64,000 nucleotides of DNA from Marinomonas posidonica IVIA-Po-181 (GCF_000214215.1 NC_015559.1:2529001-2593000), one strand, 5' to 3'. Positions 1-9,405 are shown, counted from the stretch's first letter. Notes: a model not told the origin generated them from the letters alone. Numbers and translations are program-made.

Positions 1-545
1 AATGAATAACCAATAGCCCCAATACGTTGCTCGTCAATAATGCTCGCTATTTCAGGTTCAGCTTTGGAAAAAGCCGCCAGTGTTCGTGAAAATTCAGCAA
101 TACGATGTTCAATAACAGAAACGGTTTTATCGGTATCTATCCATTCGTCTTTAGTGAGCTGGGGAATCATCACCACGTAACCTTTTCGCGCTAATGCGGA
201 CGCCGTATCCCTATGATTTCGATAACGTCCTCCGACACCGTGGGAGAAGAGTATTACTGGAAAATGCCCAATAATAGCGGCTTTGCCATTCCACGCCCAT
301 GAGGGACGAAAAGGTCCCCATTTTTTAACGAATTCTTCATCTGTACTCGGATACCAAATTCCTCCGGAAATACCCTCTTCCTGGTTTGCTTCAATCGCAC
401 GGAACCCGACCGAATAACTCGGCTCGGCAATGGCATTCCCAGCCATTAAGCAACTGATCAAACATAAAAATAGATATCTTTGGGTTCTTTGCATCTGTAT
501 TAGCAGCAATTTAACCCTTGAATAGCACACAGATGATTTAGACAT
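1..545 (-). CDS. Secreted dienelactone-hydrolase-like alpha/beta hydrolase (5' part, truncated by window edge)
   Basis: Reading the minus strand from ATG at 545 gives an open frame to the window edge, about 181 codons. AAGGAGG lies 7 bases before this ATG; a second in-frame ATG at 494 is possible. The N-terminus is a signal peptide (hydrophobic stretch ending in GNAIA). The mature part has an oxyanion-type motif FSHGVGG near residue 100 and ends at the window edge in GAIGYS, the start of a GxSxG nucleophile elbow. This order is typical of COG4188-like hydrolases that act on esters or lactones in the periplasm. The Asp and His of the triad would lie outside the window, so the substrate is unknown. 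It is separated from the next operon by a terminator hairpin. Confidence 0.75.
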   Translation of the reverse strand, partial: MSKSSVCYSRVKLLLIQMQRTQRYLFLCLISCLMAGNAIAEPSYSVGFRAIEANQEEGISGGIWYPSTDEEFVKKWGPFRPSWAWNGKAAIIGHFPVILFSHGVGGRYRNHRDTASALARKGYVVMIPQLTKDEWIDTDKTVSVIEHRIAEFSRTLAAFSKAEPEIASIIDEQRIGAIGYS

Positions 546-764
546 TTTCAAAACCTCCTTGATACGACGACAATCCAGTGACGCAATAGCATCAATGAAA
601 ACATCCGCGAAAACAAGAAAAAAGCGGTGCCTAAAAAATAGGAGCAAGCTAAGTCATGCCCTTGCATTAACGAGAAGCGCGTTAATGGCAGTCAGTGTGA
701 TGGTGCTTGAACAGCTGTTCGAAACCTCTGTTCAAGGTTTGAAGGAGTTAAGGCTTTATTAAAG

Positions 765-799
765 GCGGCGGCATCATCATGACATGCTAATGCCGCCGC
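765..799 (-). terminator. Hairpin terminator of the aromatic aldehyde operon
   Basis: GCGGCGGCAT at 765-774 pairs perfectly with ATGCCGCCGC at 790-799 around a 15-base loop. On the minus strand the hairpin follows the aldehyde dehydrogenase stop at 825 and is followed by a weakly T-rich tail. It is therefore the probable end of the long minus-strand operon. Confidence 0.6.
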
Positions 800-824
800 T
801 CCTTAACCTTATGAAGGCCTCGCT

Positions 825-2273
825 TTAAAATGGATAGTGCTGTTTGGCATCTTCAATGGTGATCCAACGCACATCGGTAAACTCAGCAATTCCAGCTTTG
901 CCGCCAAAACGACCATAGCCAGAATCCCCCACCCCACCAAATGGCATTTGTGGTTCATCTGCCAAAGTCGGTCCATTAATATGGCAAATACCGCTTTTTA
1001 TGGCATTGGCACAAGCCAACGCCCGATTAATGTTTTGCGAGAATAATGCCGCCGACAAGCCATACTCGCTGTCGTTAGCCACTTTAATGGCTTCTGCATC
1101 ACCATTGACACGAATAATCGACTTAACTGGACCAAAGCTTTCTTCGCGATAAATGCGCATTTGATCGTTTACACAATCCAATAAGGTCGCCGAGAAAATC
1201 GCGCCGTCGTTTTCACCGCCACAGACCAACTTAGCCCCTTTCGACACAGCATCATCGATCAGCTGACGCATTTTATCAGCAGCCTCAGGATTGACTAAAG
1301 AGCCAAGCACCACCTGTTCACGAGGATTCCCCCAAGGTAAAGTCGATGCTCTGGCAATTAGCTGATCGACAAACTCATCGGCAATACTGTCATCTACAAT
1401 CATCCGCTCTGTGGACATACAGATTTGTCCTTGATTCATAAAGGCGCCAAAAATAGCCGCATTCACCGCCGCTTCAATATCCGCATCCGCTAATACCACC
1501 AAAGGGGCTTTGCCACCCAGTTCGAGTAAGGCGGGTTTCAGGTTCTCCCCCGCTAAACGACCAATAATACGTCCAACAGGGCTGGATCCCGTAAAGTTCA
1601 CATGTCGTACTTCGGGTGCTTCGATCAGTGCTTTCACTATGTCCGGCGCATCGCTGGGATCATTTGATAACAGATTAATCACACCAGCAGGAAAACCAGC
1701 TTCAAGGAAGCAATCAATGATTAGCCTATGGGTCAGAGGACAGAACTCAGAGCTCTTTAAAATCACGGTATTACCACAGGCCAGTGGTGTTGCAATTGCA
1801 CGCGCCCCTAAAATAACCGGTGCATTCCAAGGTGCTATCGCCAAACAGACACCTTTAGGTTTGTTAATCGACATGGCTAAGGTACCCGGCTTATTCGCAG
1901 GAATGACCTCACCTCCGACTTGAGTCGTTAAGGCGGCGGCTTCGCGAATATGGCCGGCTGCGAGCATGACATTAAAACCAGCCCAAGGACCTGTTGCACC
2001 AGTTTCTGCAATCATAGCGCTGATAAAGTCATCCACTTTTGCTTCCATAATATTAGCGGCTTCATTCAACAGCACACGACGCTCAGAAGGACCAACCGTC
2101 GACCAGTTAACAAACGCCTCATCAGCGGCTTTAGTGACACTGGCCACGTCTTCTAATGAGGCGGCAGCACAGACAGAAGCCACGTCTCTGGTCACCGGGT
2201 CTAAACGGGAATAGGTTTTTGCATGGCTTGCAGCCCTGTCTTTACCACCAATGCTTAATAAAACGGTTGTCAT
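825..2273 (-). CDS. NAD(P)-dependent aldehyde dehydrogenase, vanillin/salicylaldehyde dehydrogenase type
   Basis: A 482-residue aldehyde dehydrogenase superfamily enzyme that oxidises an aldehyde to the acid with NAD(P). Visible signatures are the cofactor motif APWN (Asn150), FTGSSPVG near 227, the general base in LLELGGK (Glu251), the nucleophile in NQGQICMS (Cys285) and ESFGPV. The GAFMNQGQICMSTER block is characteristic of the vanillin and salicylaldehyde dehydrogenase branch. The ATG at 2273 is chosen because AAGGAG lies 7 bases upstream; a GTG one codon earlier is possible. It is the last gene of the operon, 45 bases after a coniferyl-alcohol-dehydrogenase-like SDR, so the pair could turn an aromatic alcohol into an acid. 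The exact aldehyde cannot be read from sequence. Confidence 0.88.
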   Translation of the reverse strand: MTTVLLSIGGKDRAASHAKTYSRLDPVTRDVASVCAAASLEDVASVTKAADEAFVNWSTVGPSERRVLLNEAANIMEAKVDDFISAMIAETGATGPWAGFNVMLAAGHIREAAALTTQVGGEVIPANKPGTLAMSINKPKGVCLAIAPWNAPVILGARAIATPLACGNTVILKSSEFCPLTHRLIIDCFLEAGFPAGVINLLSNDPSDAPDIVKALIEAPEVRHVNFTGSSPVGRIIGRLAGENLKPALLELGGKAPLVVLADADIEAAVNAAIFGAFMNQGQICMSTERMIVDDSIADEFVDQLIARASTLPWGNPREQVVLGSLVNPEAADKMRQLIDDAVSKGAKLVCGGENDGAIFSATLLDCVNDQMRIYREESFGPVKSIIRVNGDAEAIKVANDSEYGLSAALFSQNINRALACANAIKSGICHINGPTLADEPQMPFGGVGDSGYGRFGGKAGIAEFTDVRWITIEDAKQHYPF

Positions 2274-2318
2274 CACATGACTCCTTTCTAGGAATTATAG
2301 GTTTCTAAGAATTAAAGC

Positions 2319-3107
2319 TTATAAGTTGAATTGTTCAATGGTTAACGAGGCTTCTAAACCGCCGTCGGTGGCAAGGTTATTGCCATTAATCCAGCGCGCC
2401 GCGTCAGAGCATAAAAATAGAATCGCGGGCGCGATATCCCCAGCCTTGCCAGCACGACCCACACGCGCGACATCAGAATCCACTCGCTCGTCACCCAACA
2501 CCTGACGAAATTGCGTCAATATGGGGGTCTCTACTGGGCCTGGAGACACGGCATTGACACGAATATGGCGAGATCTAAAGCATTCTTGATGGGAAGCCAA
2601 CATGGTCCACACCAAAAGAATCTCTTTTGATATGGGGTAACCCGCTTCATTCGGAATATCGAAATCCTTCATCACCTGATAGGCATCAGGAAACCCAGTT
2701 AACTTAGCAATGGCACTGGCTCGTTGACTGTTCTCTTTCCAACCAAAACCGGCAATAGACGCCACATTCACCACACTGCCACCCGTGCGCAGTTTGCTAA
2801 CCAGACCTTGGGTCAAGGCTCTCAAACCAAAGAAATTAATCGCCAGCGTGATGGCCGCCCCAGATTGACCCGACACACCGGCCACATTACACAGGGCATC
2901 AATATCGTCAGGGAGTTGGCTAATGAGTTTCTCCACACCCGCTTGAGACGAAATATCGGCCTTGATAAAACACCCAACAACCTGCTCTGGTTTCACCAAA
3001 TCAATGCCTATCACTTCGGCTCCCATCTGTGTAGCAAGCTCTGCGGTACGACGCCCAATACCACTGGCGACACCGGTGACTACGACAGTTTTTCCGAATA
3101 ACATCAT
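2319..3107 (-). CDS. Short-chain dehydrogenase, coniferyl-alcohol-dehydrogenase-like
   Basis: A 262-residue classical SDR, cytoplasmic. It has the Rossmann motif TGVASGIG at the N-terminus, the NVAG-type strand (CNVAG), the catalytic Ser in VNVASIAG and a YPISK active site, with WINGNNLATDGG at the C-terminus. From memory the insertion before the Tyr and the C-terminal half resemble bacterial coniferyl-alcohol dehydrogenase (CalA), which oxidises an aromatic alcohol to the aldehyde. AGGAG followed by ACAGTG places the start at ATG 3107, overlapping the preceding permease stop (TGATG); a GTG at 3110 and an ATG at 3104 are alternatives. Coupling to two aldehyde dehydrogenases in the same operon supports an alcohol to aldehyde to acid route. 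Confidence 0.82.
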   Translation of the reverse strand: MMLFGKTVVVTGVASGIGRRTAELATQMGAEVIGIDLVKPEQVVGCFIKADISSQAGVEKLISQLPDDIDALCNVAGVSGQSGAAITLAINFFGLRALTQGLVSKLRTGGSVVNVASIAGFGWKENSQRASAIAKLTGFPDAYQVMKDFDIPNEAGYPISKEILLVWTMLASHQECFRSRHIRVNAVSPGPVETPILTQFRQVLGDERVDSDVARVGRAGKAGDIAPAILFLCSDAARWINGNNLATDGGLEASLTIEQFNL

Positions 3108-4123
3108 CACTGTCTCCTATTTTTTTTGTCTTTGTTCAACATCAATGTTTCGTTTGTTACTTGATACCCAACCGGAATCAAACGAAGCCCCAAGCGAGAT
3201 TCAATTGCCCCCCACAGTCCTTTAGGTAAAAACAACGAGCACAGCACAGCAACAGCGCCCAACCCCACCAGATACCAAACACCGGTGGCGGCAAACCATG
3301 TTTCTACGGCAAAAAATAACAAGGCGCCGAGAATCGCACCCTCAAAGCGTCCTATTCCTCCAACCAGCACCATGAAGATCATGTAGGCGGTCCATTGCAC
3401 AGAGAAATAGGTTTTAGGCTGAAAGGAAGACGCTTGCGCTAACCACAGAGCCCCCGCTAACCCCGTGCCAAAGGCGGCAAAAATAAAGAACCACTTTTTC
3501 ACGGTTTGCGCATCAACACCGATCGAATCAGCCGCTTCTTCGTTATCACGAATTGCTTGCATCGCAATGCCTGCTTTTGAGCGCAGTAGGTAAAAAAGTC
3601 CGATTAATAACCCCGACATGCTGATAAGCGCAGCAAGGTAAATCAGTACTCGGCGTGTTCCTATCGGGTAAACATTAAGGGAAATCAATGATGTGCCGGT
3701 CTCGCCTTGAATCAAGGGATCAAGATTCACCAACAAATGCCCAACCGATGCCAATACCCACATGCCAATGCCAAATTCCGCTGCTTTTAAGTGCAACATG
3801 AACTTAGAAATGGGCCAACTGAGTAAACCGACTAGCAAGGCCGCCAATGACACAGCGACAAAAGGGGAAATGCCAAGATGGGCCAAACGGATAGTGGCAT
3901 AAGCTCCCAAACCAAAGAACAACTGCTGTCCAATAGACACCAAGCCGCCAAAGCCCGCTAAGGTATTCCACATGGCCGCCATAATGATGTAAATAAACAA
4001 TACCGTAAGTCGTTCCAACACATTGTCAGATGCCGCAAATGGTGTCATGACCAACACCATCAATAACAGCACAAGGCTGATAACCGTCATATTGGAATAG
4101 GCATTTGACCGTTTAATGCTCAT
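3107..4123 (-). CDS. Branched-chain amino acid type ABC transporter permease (LivM family)
   Basis: A 338-residue inner-membrane permease with about eight to ten hydrophobic segments. It carries the LivM-family signature NTLAGFGGLVSIGQQLFFGLGAYA near residues 52-74 and a cytoplasmic coupling region RSKAGIAMQAIRDNEEAADSIG. It forms the translocation pore with the LivH-type protein encoded just upstream, whose frame it overlaps by 11 bases. The C-terminal tail is long and basic (DKKNRRQ). Nested between import and dehydrogenase genes, it more likely carries an aromatic acid, aldehyde or alcohol than an amino acid, as several LIV-type importers of lignin aromatics do; that substrate is an inference. 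Confidence 0.88.
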   Translation of the reverse strand: MSIKRSNAYSNMTVISLVLLLMVLVMTPFAASDNVLERLTVLFIYIIMAAMWNTLAGFGGLVSIGQQLFFGLGAYATIRLAHLGISPFVAVSLAALLVGLLSWPISKFMLHLKAAEFGIGMWVLASVGHLLVNLDPLIQGETGTSLISLNVYPIGTRRVLIYLAALISMSGLLIGLFYLLRSKAGIAMQAIRDNEEAADSIGVDAQTVKKWFFIFAAFGTGLAGALWLAQASSFQPKTYFSVQWTAYMIFMVLVGGIGRFEGAILGALLFFAVETWFAATGVWYLVGLGAVAVLCSLFLPKGLWGAIESRLGLRLIPVGYQVTNETLMLNKDKKNRRQ

Positions 4124-5021
4124 AGGGGTTCCCCTTTACTCTTTTTCCGAACCAATGCCTTAACGTGAAAAAGTCACGATTGAGGTAAATTCTGGCGAAT
4201 AAAAATAGTAAGAAGACAAAGTGACCACCCAATAGAAAACCCTGCGGATGGATCAAAGCCCCAATACTTTGCGCTATTGCTAATATGATGCCGCCGAGAA
4301 GTACTCCCCACAAAGAACCCACGCCGCCAATGATGGTCGCTTCAAACGCAAACAAGAGTTGTGGTGCGCCGGCATATGCATCAAAGGTTCCTCGTAATCC
4401 CAATGCGGTACCTGAAATCGCCACCGTCATCATGGCAATCGCGGCCGCAACAGCCGCCATTTTTCGTGCATCGATTCCCACTAGGCCGGCCGTATCTGGA
4501 TCAAAGGCGGTGGCTCGAATTTGTCGTCCTAGGGCCGTAAAGCGCAATACCAAATCCAATCCACCAATCACCACAATGGCGCTGCCTAAGATGATGACGG
4601 GCAACTTGCCAATCCATAGACCAAAGAATTGATAGGATTCCCAGCTTAAATCGCCTACATAGGAGGCAAGGGAACGAGTATTGGCACCAAAATGTTGAAA
4701 CAACAGGTTATCAATCACAATCGATAGACCAAAGGTGCTCAAGACTGGCAGTAGCTCTCCGCCCTTGGTGGCCCGCTCTAAAATAACGCGCTGTAATAAC
4801 CAACCAATCAGCGCCATGATAGGCAATACCAAAAGCAAAGAGGTAAAAGGTGATAAGGCCAAAGCGTCGGTAATCATCCACACCATATAGGCACTTAAAA
4901 TAGCGAGTGAACCGTGCGCCAGATTGATAATGCGCATTACTTGAAACATAAAGGCAAGACCACAGGCAATGAGCGCATAGTAGCCACCTAATAAAATCGC
5001 CTGCACGAGACTATTGATCAT
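4113..5021 (-). CDS. Branched-chain amino acid type ABC transporter permease (LivH family)
   Basis: A 302-residue inner-membrane permease. The N-terminus shows the LivH pattern ALIACGLAFMFQVMRIINLAHGSL (residues about 17-40, quoted in part by its core INLAHGSL). A later coupling segment, LGRQIRATAFDPDTAGLVGID, precedes the last membrane helices, and FAFEATIIGGVGSLWG is also typical of the family. The ATG at 5021 overlaps the stop of the preceding ATPase gene by four bases (ATGA), indicating translational coupling. It pairs with the LivM-type permease encoded next to build the membrane channel of this importer. Confidence 0.88.
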   Translation of the reverse strand: MINSLVQAILLGGYYALIACGLAFMFQVMRIINLAHGSLAILSAYMVWMITDALALSPFTSLLLVLPIMALIGWLLQRVILERATKGGELLPVLSTFGLSIVIDNLLFQHFGANTRSLASYVGDLSWESYQFFGLWIGKLPVIILGSAIVVIGGLDLVLRFTALGRQIRATAFDPDTAGLVGIDARKMAAVAAAIAMMTVAISGTALGLRGTFDAYAGAPQLLFAFEATIIGGVGSLWGVLLGGIILAIAQSIGALIHPQGFLLGGHFVFLLFLFARIYLNRDFFTLRHWFGKRVKGNPYEH

Positions 5022-5740
5022 GAAGCCTCCTGCGTCGTGTTTTTTTGCAAACCAAAATAGGCCTGAGTGATTTCATGACGGTCTGTATCCACCGTGAGTT
5101 TATCCAGCACGATGCGGCCTTCCAGCATGCAAACAGCACGTTTAGCAAAGCTTATTGCCCTATCTAATGCCTGCTCCACTAAGATAATCGTGGTACCTGT
5201 GTCACGCAGTTTTTCTATAGAGGCATAGACCTGATCAACGACCAAGGGAGATAAACCTAAACTGACTTCATCCAAAATAAGCAGCTCAGGATTGGACATC
5301 AAAGACCGACCTATGGCGGTAGCCTGTTGCTCACCTCCTGACAAACTGCCCGCTTTGGCGTAACGTCTTTTGACCAGATTAGGAAAGGTCTCAAATACCC
5401 GCTCAAGGTCCCACTCCCCAGGCCTATGAATGGTTTGACCCAACAATAAATTCTCTTCGATGGTCATGTCGGTAAACAAGCGACGGCCTTCTGGTACCAA
5501 TGACAAACCTTGTTTAACCCGATCACAGGAAGGCGCATGAGTGATGTCATCCTGTTTGAATAACAAGGCCCCAGAATGAATGGGCAAGGCCCCAGCAATG
5601 GCTCTTAACAGGGTGGATTTACCCGCCCCATTCGCACCAATTAAGGCAATCGTTTCGCCCTGTTTCATCTCTAGGGACACCTCACGTACCGCTCTAAATT
5701 GTCCATAGCGCACATCTAATGCTTTAGCCAACAACATCAA
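5018..5740 (-). CDS. ABC transporter ATP-binding protein (LivF family)
   Basis: A 240-residue nucleotide-binding protein. It shows Walker A GANGAGKST near residue 34, the ABC signature LSGGEQQ near 135 and Walker B LLILDEVSLGLSP near 155, followed by the switch histidine region replaced by the LivF-typical ILVEQ. It energises the adjacent LivH/LivM permeases together with the LivG-type ATPase encoded upstream, with which it overlaps by 17 bases. Size and motif spacing are normal for LivF. No feature points to a specific substrate. Confidence 0.9.
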   Translation of the reverse strand: MMLLAKALDVRYGQFRAVREVSLEMKQGETIALIGANGAGKSTLLRAIAGALPIHSGALLFKQDDITHAPSCDRVKQGLSLVPEGRRLFTDMTIEENLLLGQTIHRPGEWDLERVFETFPNLVKRRYAKAGSLSGGEQQATAIGRSLMSNPELLILDEVSLGLSPLVVDQVYASIEKLRDTGTTIILVEQALDRAISFAKRAVCMLEGRIVLDKLTVDTDRHEITQAYFGLQKNTTQEAS

Positions 5741-6470
5741 TGCTTCCTCCCATGTACGCCTGTATGACCGCTTGATCTGACATCACCGCCTGCGGTTTGC
5801 CTTGGGCAATGATCTGGCCGCTGTCCATACAGATGAGGCTTTTCACCACACGCAGCAGGATATGAACAATATGCTCGATCCACACTATGCCAATGCCGCG
5901 CTCTATTAAGATCAAAATGGTATCCACCAGCTCCAGGGCTTCTGCTTCCGTGAGGCCGCCACCGATTTCATCGAGGAACAACAGCTTAGGCTGAGTCGCC
6001 AAAGCACGAGCCAGTTCCAAGCGCTTGCGATCTAACAGACCTATGCTGTCTGCTTCGCGATTCGCAAGCGGCAACATGCCACACAGCTTGATCGACTCCA
6101 ACGCTATGTCATAAGCCTCTTCACGGTTATTAGTCGCCGCATGAATCGCGGCGACAAAAACGTTTTCAAACACTGTGATGCCAGAAAAAGGCTTGGGGAT
6201 TTGATGCGTTCTAACCAACCCCTGCTTCGCCCTTTGACGGGCTGGGGCATGGGTAATATTTTGATTATTCAGAATAATCTCGCCTTCACTTGGCGCCTGC
6301 GCCCCCGACAAAACACTCAGTAAGGTGGACTTTCCTGCCCCATTGGGTCCAACGATGCCAATGGCATCCTTGGAGTCCATTGCGAAATCGATTCCATTCA
6401 ACACTTGCACTCGACCGAAAGACTTATAAATTCCCGTCGCTTGGAGTTGTGAATAAGAGGTATTTTCCAC
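5724..6470 (-). CDS. ABC transporter ATP-binding protein (LivG family)
   Basis: A 248-residue ATPase subunit with Walker A GPNGAGKST, the LivG-type segment VRTHQIPKPFSGITVFENV, a weak signature region LLDRKRLELARALA in place of the canonical LSGGQ, and Walker B LLFLDEIGGGL. GTG at 6470 is taken as the start: TAGGAG, which overlaps the stop of the binding-protein gene, lies 7 bases upstream. A longer frame from ATG 6521 would overlap that gene by 41 bases and adds a sequence without family resemblance. It partners the LivF-type ATPase in energising the importer. Confidence 0.86.
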   Translation of the reverse strand: MENTSYSQLQATGIYKSFGRVQVLNGIDFAMDSKDAIGIVGPNGAGKSTLLSVLSGAQAPSEGEIILNNQNITHAPARQRAKQGLVRTHQIPKPFSGITVFENVFVAAIHAATNNREEAYDIALESIKLCGMLPLANREADSIGLLDRKRLELARALATQPKLLFLDEIGGGLTEAEALELVDTILILIERGIGIVWIEHIVHILLRVVKSLICMDSGQIIAQGKPQAVMSDQAVIQAYMGGSIDVVG

Positions 6471-6480
6471 GAAGTCGCTC

Positions 6481-7770
6481 CTAGCGGTTATACGGAAGAA
6501 GCTTATGGGTAACCGGCACATTCGTATCGGTTACATTCTCTGTAATCACATAGTCTAATTTGTGCTTTCCTGCGCCTTTCACCCACTGGGCACCAATAAT
6601 TGGACCGGGAGATACGTTAGGGACAGGGCCTGAAGTGAAATCGACTTTCCCGCCTATGGTCGTCACATTCAATGCAGCAATGGCATCACGGATGTCGGTA
6701 TGTGAGGTCGGACTTTTAGCCCGTTTTAAGGCTTCTGTCGCAGCGTCCAATAATGACAAGGTTGCCCCTAATTGCTGAGTCCATTGCTCACCGGATTCTT
6801 GCTCCCATAGGTTCGCTAGTTGCGTACCATTTTGGCCCGTTAATGTAGAGGTATAAGGAAAGCTTTTATGCCAGTAGGCGGCAGAAGCAATTTTTGGCCC
6901 CAATGACCCTAACACTTCAATGTCAGCTGGAAACAACCCTGTCTTAGCAACTTGGATGATCTTCACCTGACGGTTAAGCCCCTGTTGTGCCGCTTGACGC
7001 CAGAAAGCAGCAAAGTCCGGTGGAATCGGAAAAGTATTAATAATTTCAACGTTTTCGGCTTTAAATGTCGCAATCTGGCTAGAGAAGTCCGTGGTGCCCG
7101 TTTCATAAGCACCTGGGTCTATTACGGTATAACCCGCCTTTGTAAAACGTGGCACTAAGGCCCCTCGAATCGCGCTGCCATCCGCATCATTCGGGTACAT
7201 TACACCGACTTTTTTATTTGTGTCGAGTAACGCCCATTGAGACATATAGGTTTTGTAAAATTCACCTGTCCCAAAGCCAAAATGATACGTCCATTTGAAT
7301 GGACTAGGCTGACCCGGTTTTGCACCTCGACCGTAATACCAAGCTTCCCATGGCATGACAGTCGATAAGGTAGGAACGCCCGCCGCTTCGCCAGCATCGG
7401 CAACAGGGTTAATGACCTCAGGGGTTGAAACCGCCAACATTAAATCCACCCCTTGGTTAATTAGCTCCTTCGCTAATTGTCCTGCCCGAGCAGGGTCTGA
7501 TTGGCTATCACGATCAAGAATGTTGACCTTATAATGCTTACCCTGAATGGTCATGCCATCCACTAAGGCTTTACGCGCTTGTTCTAAAATAAAGCCATCG
7601 GTTTTACCAAAGCTTGCCAAAGGACCTGTCCTTGGGCTAATAAAGCCGATGTTAATGGTATCGTCGTCTGCTGCGATGACACTGCCAGACAAGGTTAAGC
7701 TAGCCGCCAACGCTGGAACCAGTAACTTGGTAAACCTAGCACTCAGGCTATTTCGTCTATTACTTTTCAT
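6481..7770 (-). CDS. Periplasmic substrate-binding protein of LIV-type ABC transporter
   Basis: A 429-residue type I periplasmic binding protein. A signal peptide (SLTLSGSVIAADD, cleavage near residue 33) is followed by the family start INIGFISPRTGPLASFG. Later segments such as NQGVDLMLAVSTPEVINPVADA, GVPTLSTVMPWEAWYYGRG and YPNDADGSAIRG match the usual two-lobed Peripla_BP_6 fold. It captures the substrate in the periplasm for the LivH/M/G/F complex encoded directly downstream. The aromatic-rich WEAWYYGRG segment near the expected cleft fits an aromatic ligand, but this is only suggestive. The gene lies 72 bases after the second aldehyde dehydrogenase. Confidence 0.86.
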   Translation of the reverse strand: MKSNRRNSLSARFTKLLVPALAASLTLSGSVIAADDDTINIGFISPRTGPLASFGKTDGFILEQARKALVDGMTIQGKHYKVNILDRDSQSDPARAGQLAKELINQGVDLMLAVSTPEVINPVADAGEAAGVPTLSTVMPWEAWYYGRGAKPGQPSPFKWTYHFGFGTGEFYKTYMSQWALLDTNKKVGVMYPNDADGSAIRGALVPRFTKAGYTVIDPGAYETGTTDFSSQIATFKAENVEIINTFPIPPDFAAFWRQAAQQGLNRQVKIIQVAKTGLFPADIEVLGSLGPKIASAAYWHKSFPYTSTLTGQNGTQLANLWEQESGEQWTQQLGATLSLLDAATEALKRAKSPTSHTDIRDAIAALNVTTIGGKVDFTSGPVPNVSPGPIIGAQWVKGAGKHKLDYVITENVTDTNVPVTHKLLPYNR

Positions 7771-7842
7771 AAAAACCTCTTATTATTTTTGTGGTTAAAG
7801 TATTTTTATTCACTTAACGACATGGCTTTAAAGACACAGCGC

Positions 7843-9348
7843 TTAAGTCTGTCGGTTCACTGTAATCCAGCGTACCTCGGTAAACTCATCGACACAGGCA
7901 TCACTACCAAAGCGCCCATAGCCACTCGACTTCTGCCCGCCAAAAGGCATAAAGGGGTCATCCTTTACCGTGGCACCATTAATATGACAGATGCCAGATT
8001 CAAGTTGATTTACTAACGTTTCCGCCAATTTCAGATCATTCGTAAAGACGGCGGCGGCTAAGCCATACTCGCAATTATTGGCCACCGTAATGGCTTCTTC
8101 TGGGGAATCAACACGATAGATGCCCGCAATAGGACCAAAGCATTCTTCAGAGTAAATGCGCATCATAGGGGTGATATGATCCAGCAGCGTAGCGTCTATA
8201 AATTGACCTCGTCGGGACGCCCCTGTCAGCAAGGTAGCACCTTTATCAATGGCATCTTCAATCAGAGCCGATAACCGCGAGGCAATCGAAGGGGTGGCGA
8301 CTGGTCCCAGCTTGACGCCTTTACGCCGTGGGTCGCCGGCCACCAACTGAGCTGCCATGTCGGTTAATAGATCGATGAATTCATCGGCAATGCTTTGCTC
8401 GACTATGATTCTGTCCGTTGCCATGCAAATTTGCCCTTGATTTAGAAAAGCACCATAGGCTGCCTCTTTGGCGGCTAATGCTAAATTGGCATCTTTCAAG
8501 ACAATCAATGGCGACTTGCCGCCCAGCTCTAAAAGACAGCGTTTCAAATATTTGGCAGCAATGCTGGCGATGATTCTTCCAACCCGGGTCGAACCAGTAA
8601 AATTCACCCGACGTACCGATGGATTGGAAATTAAGCTGGTAATCACTTCTTCGGAATGCTCTGAAGCATTGGTCATCACCCCAACCACCCCATTCGGGAT
8701 CCCCGCCTCATGAAGTAATTCGGCTAACAACACATGCGTACCAGAAGAAAGCTCCGAGGCCTTCAAAATCACTGTATTACCAAAAGCCAACGGAAATACA
8801 ATCGCTCGCATACCGAGCACGATAGGCGCATTCCATGGAGCAATGGCAAGGCACACACCAGCGGGTTTGCGAAGGATGTAAGAATCTTTAGATTGGTGAG
8901 ATAGGCATTGCTGAGAAGCCGCTTTCGGTTTTTTTTCAGGACACTCTTCAGATAAATGGTAAACCGCCAGATCAACCGCCGCATCAATGGCGTCCATTGC
9001 AACTGTCATATTAAAATCTACCCATTCCTGCGTCGCGCCGATTTCCCTTAACATGCATTGTGCAAAGCGATCGCGATATTTAGGCATCAGGGTTTTAGCG
9101 AAAAGAAGTATTGCAGCACGTTCTTCCACCTGAGTAGCAGACCAGGCTGGAAAACTCGCCGTTGCGATAGCAACCATGTGCTCGGCATCGTCACGTCGGC
9201 CACAGGCAACACGAGAAGCAAGCAAATCGTTGCTCGGATCCAGACGGTCAAAATACCCCCCCGCCATCGCTGGCTGGTGCTGACCATCAACAAACAAATT
9301 TACTTCAGGGACGGGACAAGCGCCCATGCTTTCACTGGCAATGTTCAA
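7843..9348 (-). CDS. Aldehyde dehydrogenase, vanillin/salicylaldehyde dehydrogenase type (first gene of operon)
   Basis: A 501-residue NAD(P)-dependent aldehyde dehydrogenase, a clear paralogue of the enzyme at 825-2273. Key positions are APWN (Asn173), LLELGGK (Glu274), NQGQICMA (Cys308) and ECFGPI. Unlike its paralogue it has a hydrophilic Cys- and Lys-rich insertion near residues 131-157. The start is taken as TTG at 9348, with GGAG about 9 bases upstream; the next candidate is ATG at 9327 with a poor ribosome site. A three-codon ATG-ACA-TTT-TGA reading overlaps the TTG and could affect initiation. It heads the operon opposite the AraC gene. Two similar enzymes in one operon suggest two different aldehydes or two steps. 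Confidence 0.86.
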   Translation of the reverse strand: MNIASESMGACPVPEVNLFVDGQHQPAMAGGYFDRLDPSNDLLASRVACGRRDDAEHMVAIATASFPAWSATQVEERAAILLFAKTLMPKYRDRFAQCMLREIGATQEWVDFNMTVAMDAIDAAVDLAVYHLSEECPEKKPKAASQQCLSHQSKDSYILRKPAGVCLAIAPWNAPIVLGMRAIVFPLAFGNTVILKASELSSGTHVLLAELLHEAGIPNGVVGVMTNASEHSEEVITSLISNPSVRRVNFTGSTRVGRIIASIAAKYLKRCLLELGGKSPLIVLKDANLALAAKEAAYGAFLNQGQICMATDRIIVEQSIADEFIDLLTDMAAQLVAGDPRRKGVKLGPVATPSIASRLSALIEDAIDKGATLLTGASRRGQFIDATLLDHITPMMRIYSEECFGPIAGIYRVDSPEEAITVANNCEYGLAAAVFTNDLKLAETLVNQLESGICHINGATVKDDPFMPFGGQKSSGYGRFGSDACVDEFTEVRWITVNRQT

Positions 9349-9405
9349 AATGTCATGCTCCCTATTATTAGATTTTTTGTAGGTAGATGAGCTAGTAACA
9401 AAAGA

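Noticed and set aside
559..762. Open frame of 67 codons in the gap after the hydrolase gene
   Set aside because: No signal, domain or ribosome site; it runs over the start region of the hydrolase transcript and ends at the edge of a terminator. Most likely a chance frame.
2724..3225. Plus-strand frames opposite the SDR and permease genes
   Set aside because: They overlap strongly supported minus-strand genes and contain no recognisable domain.
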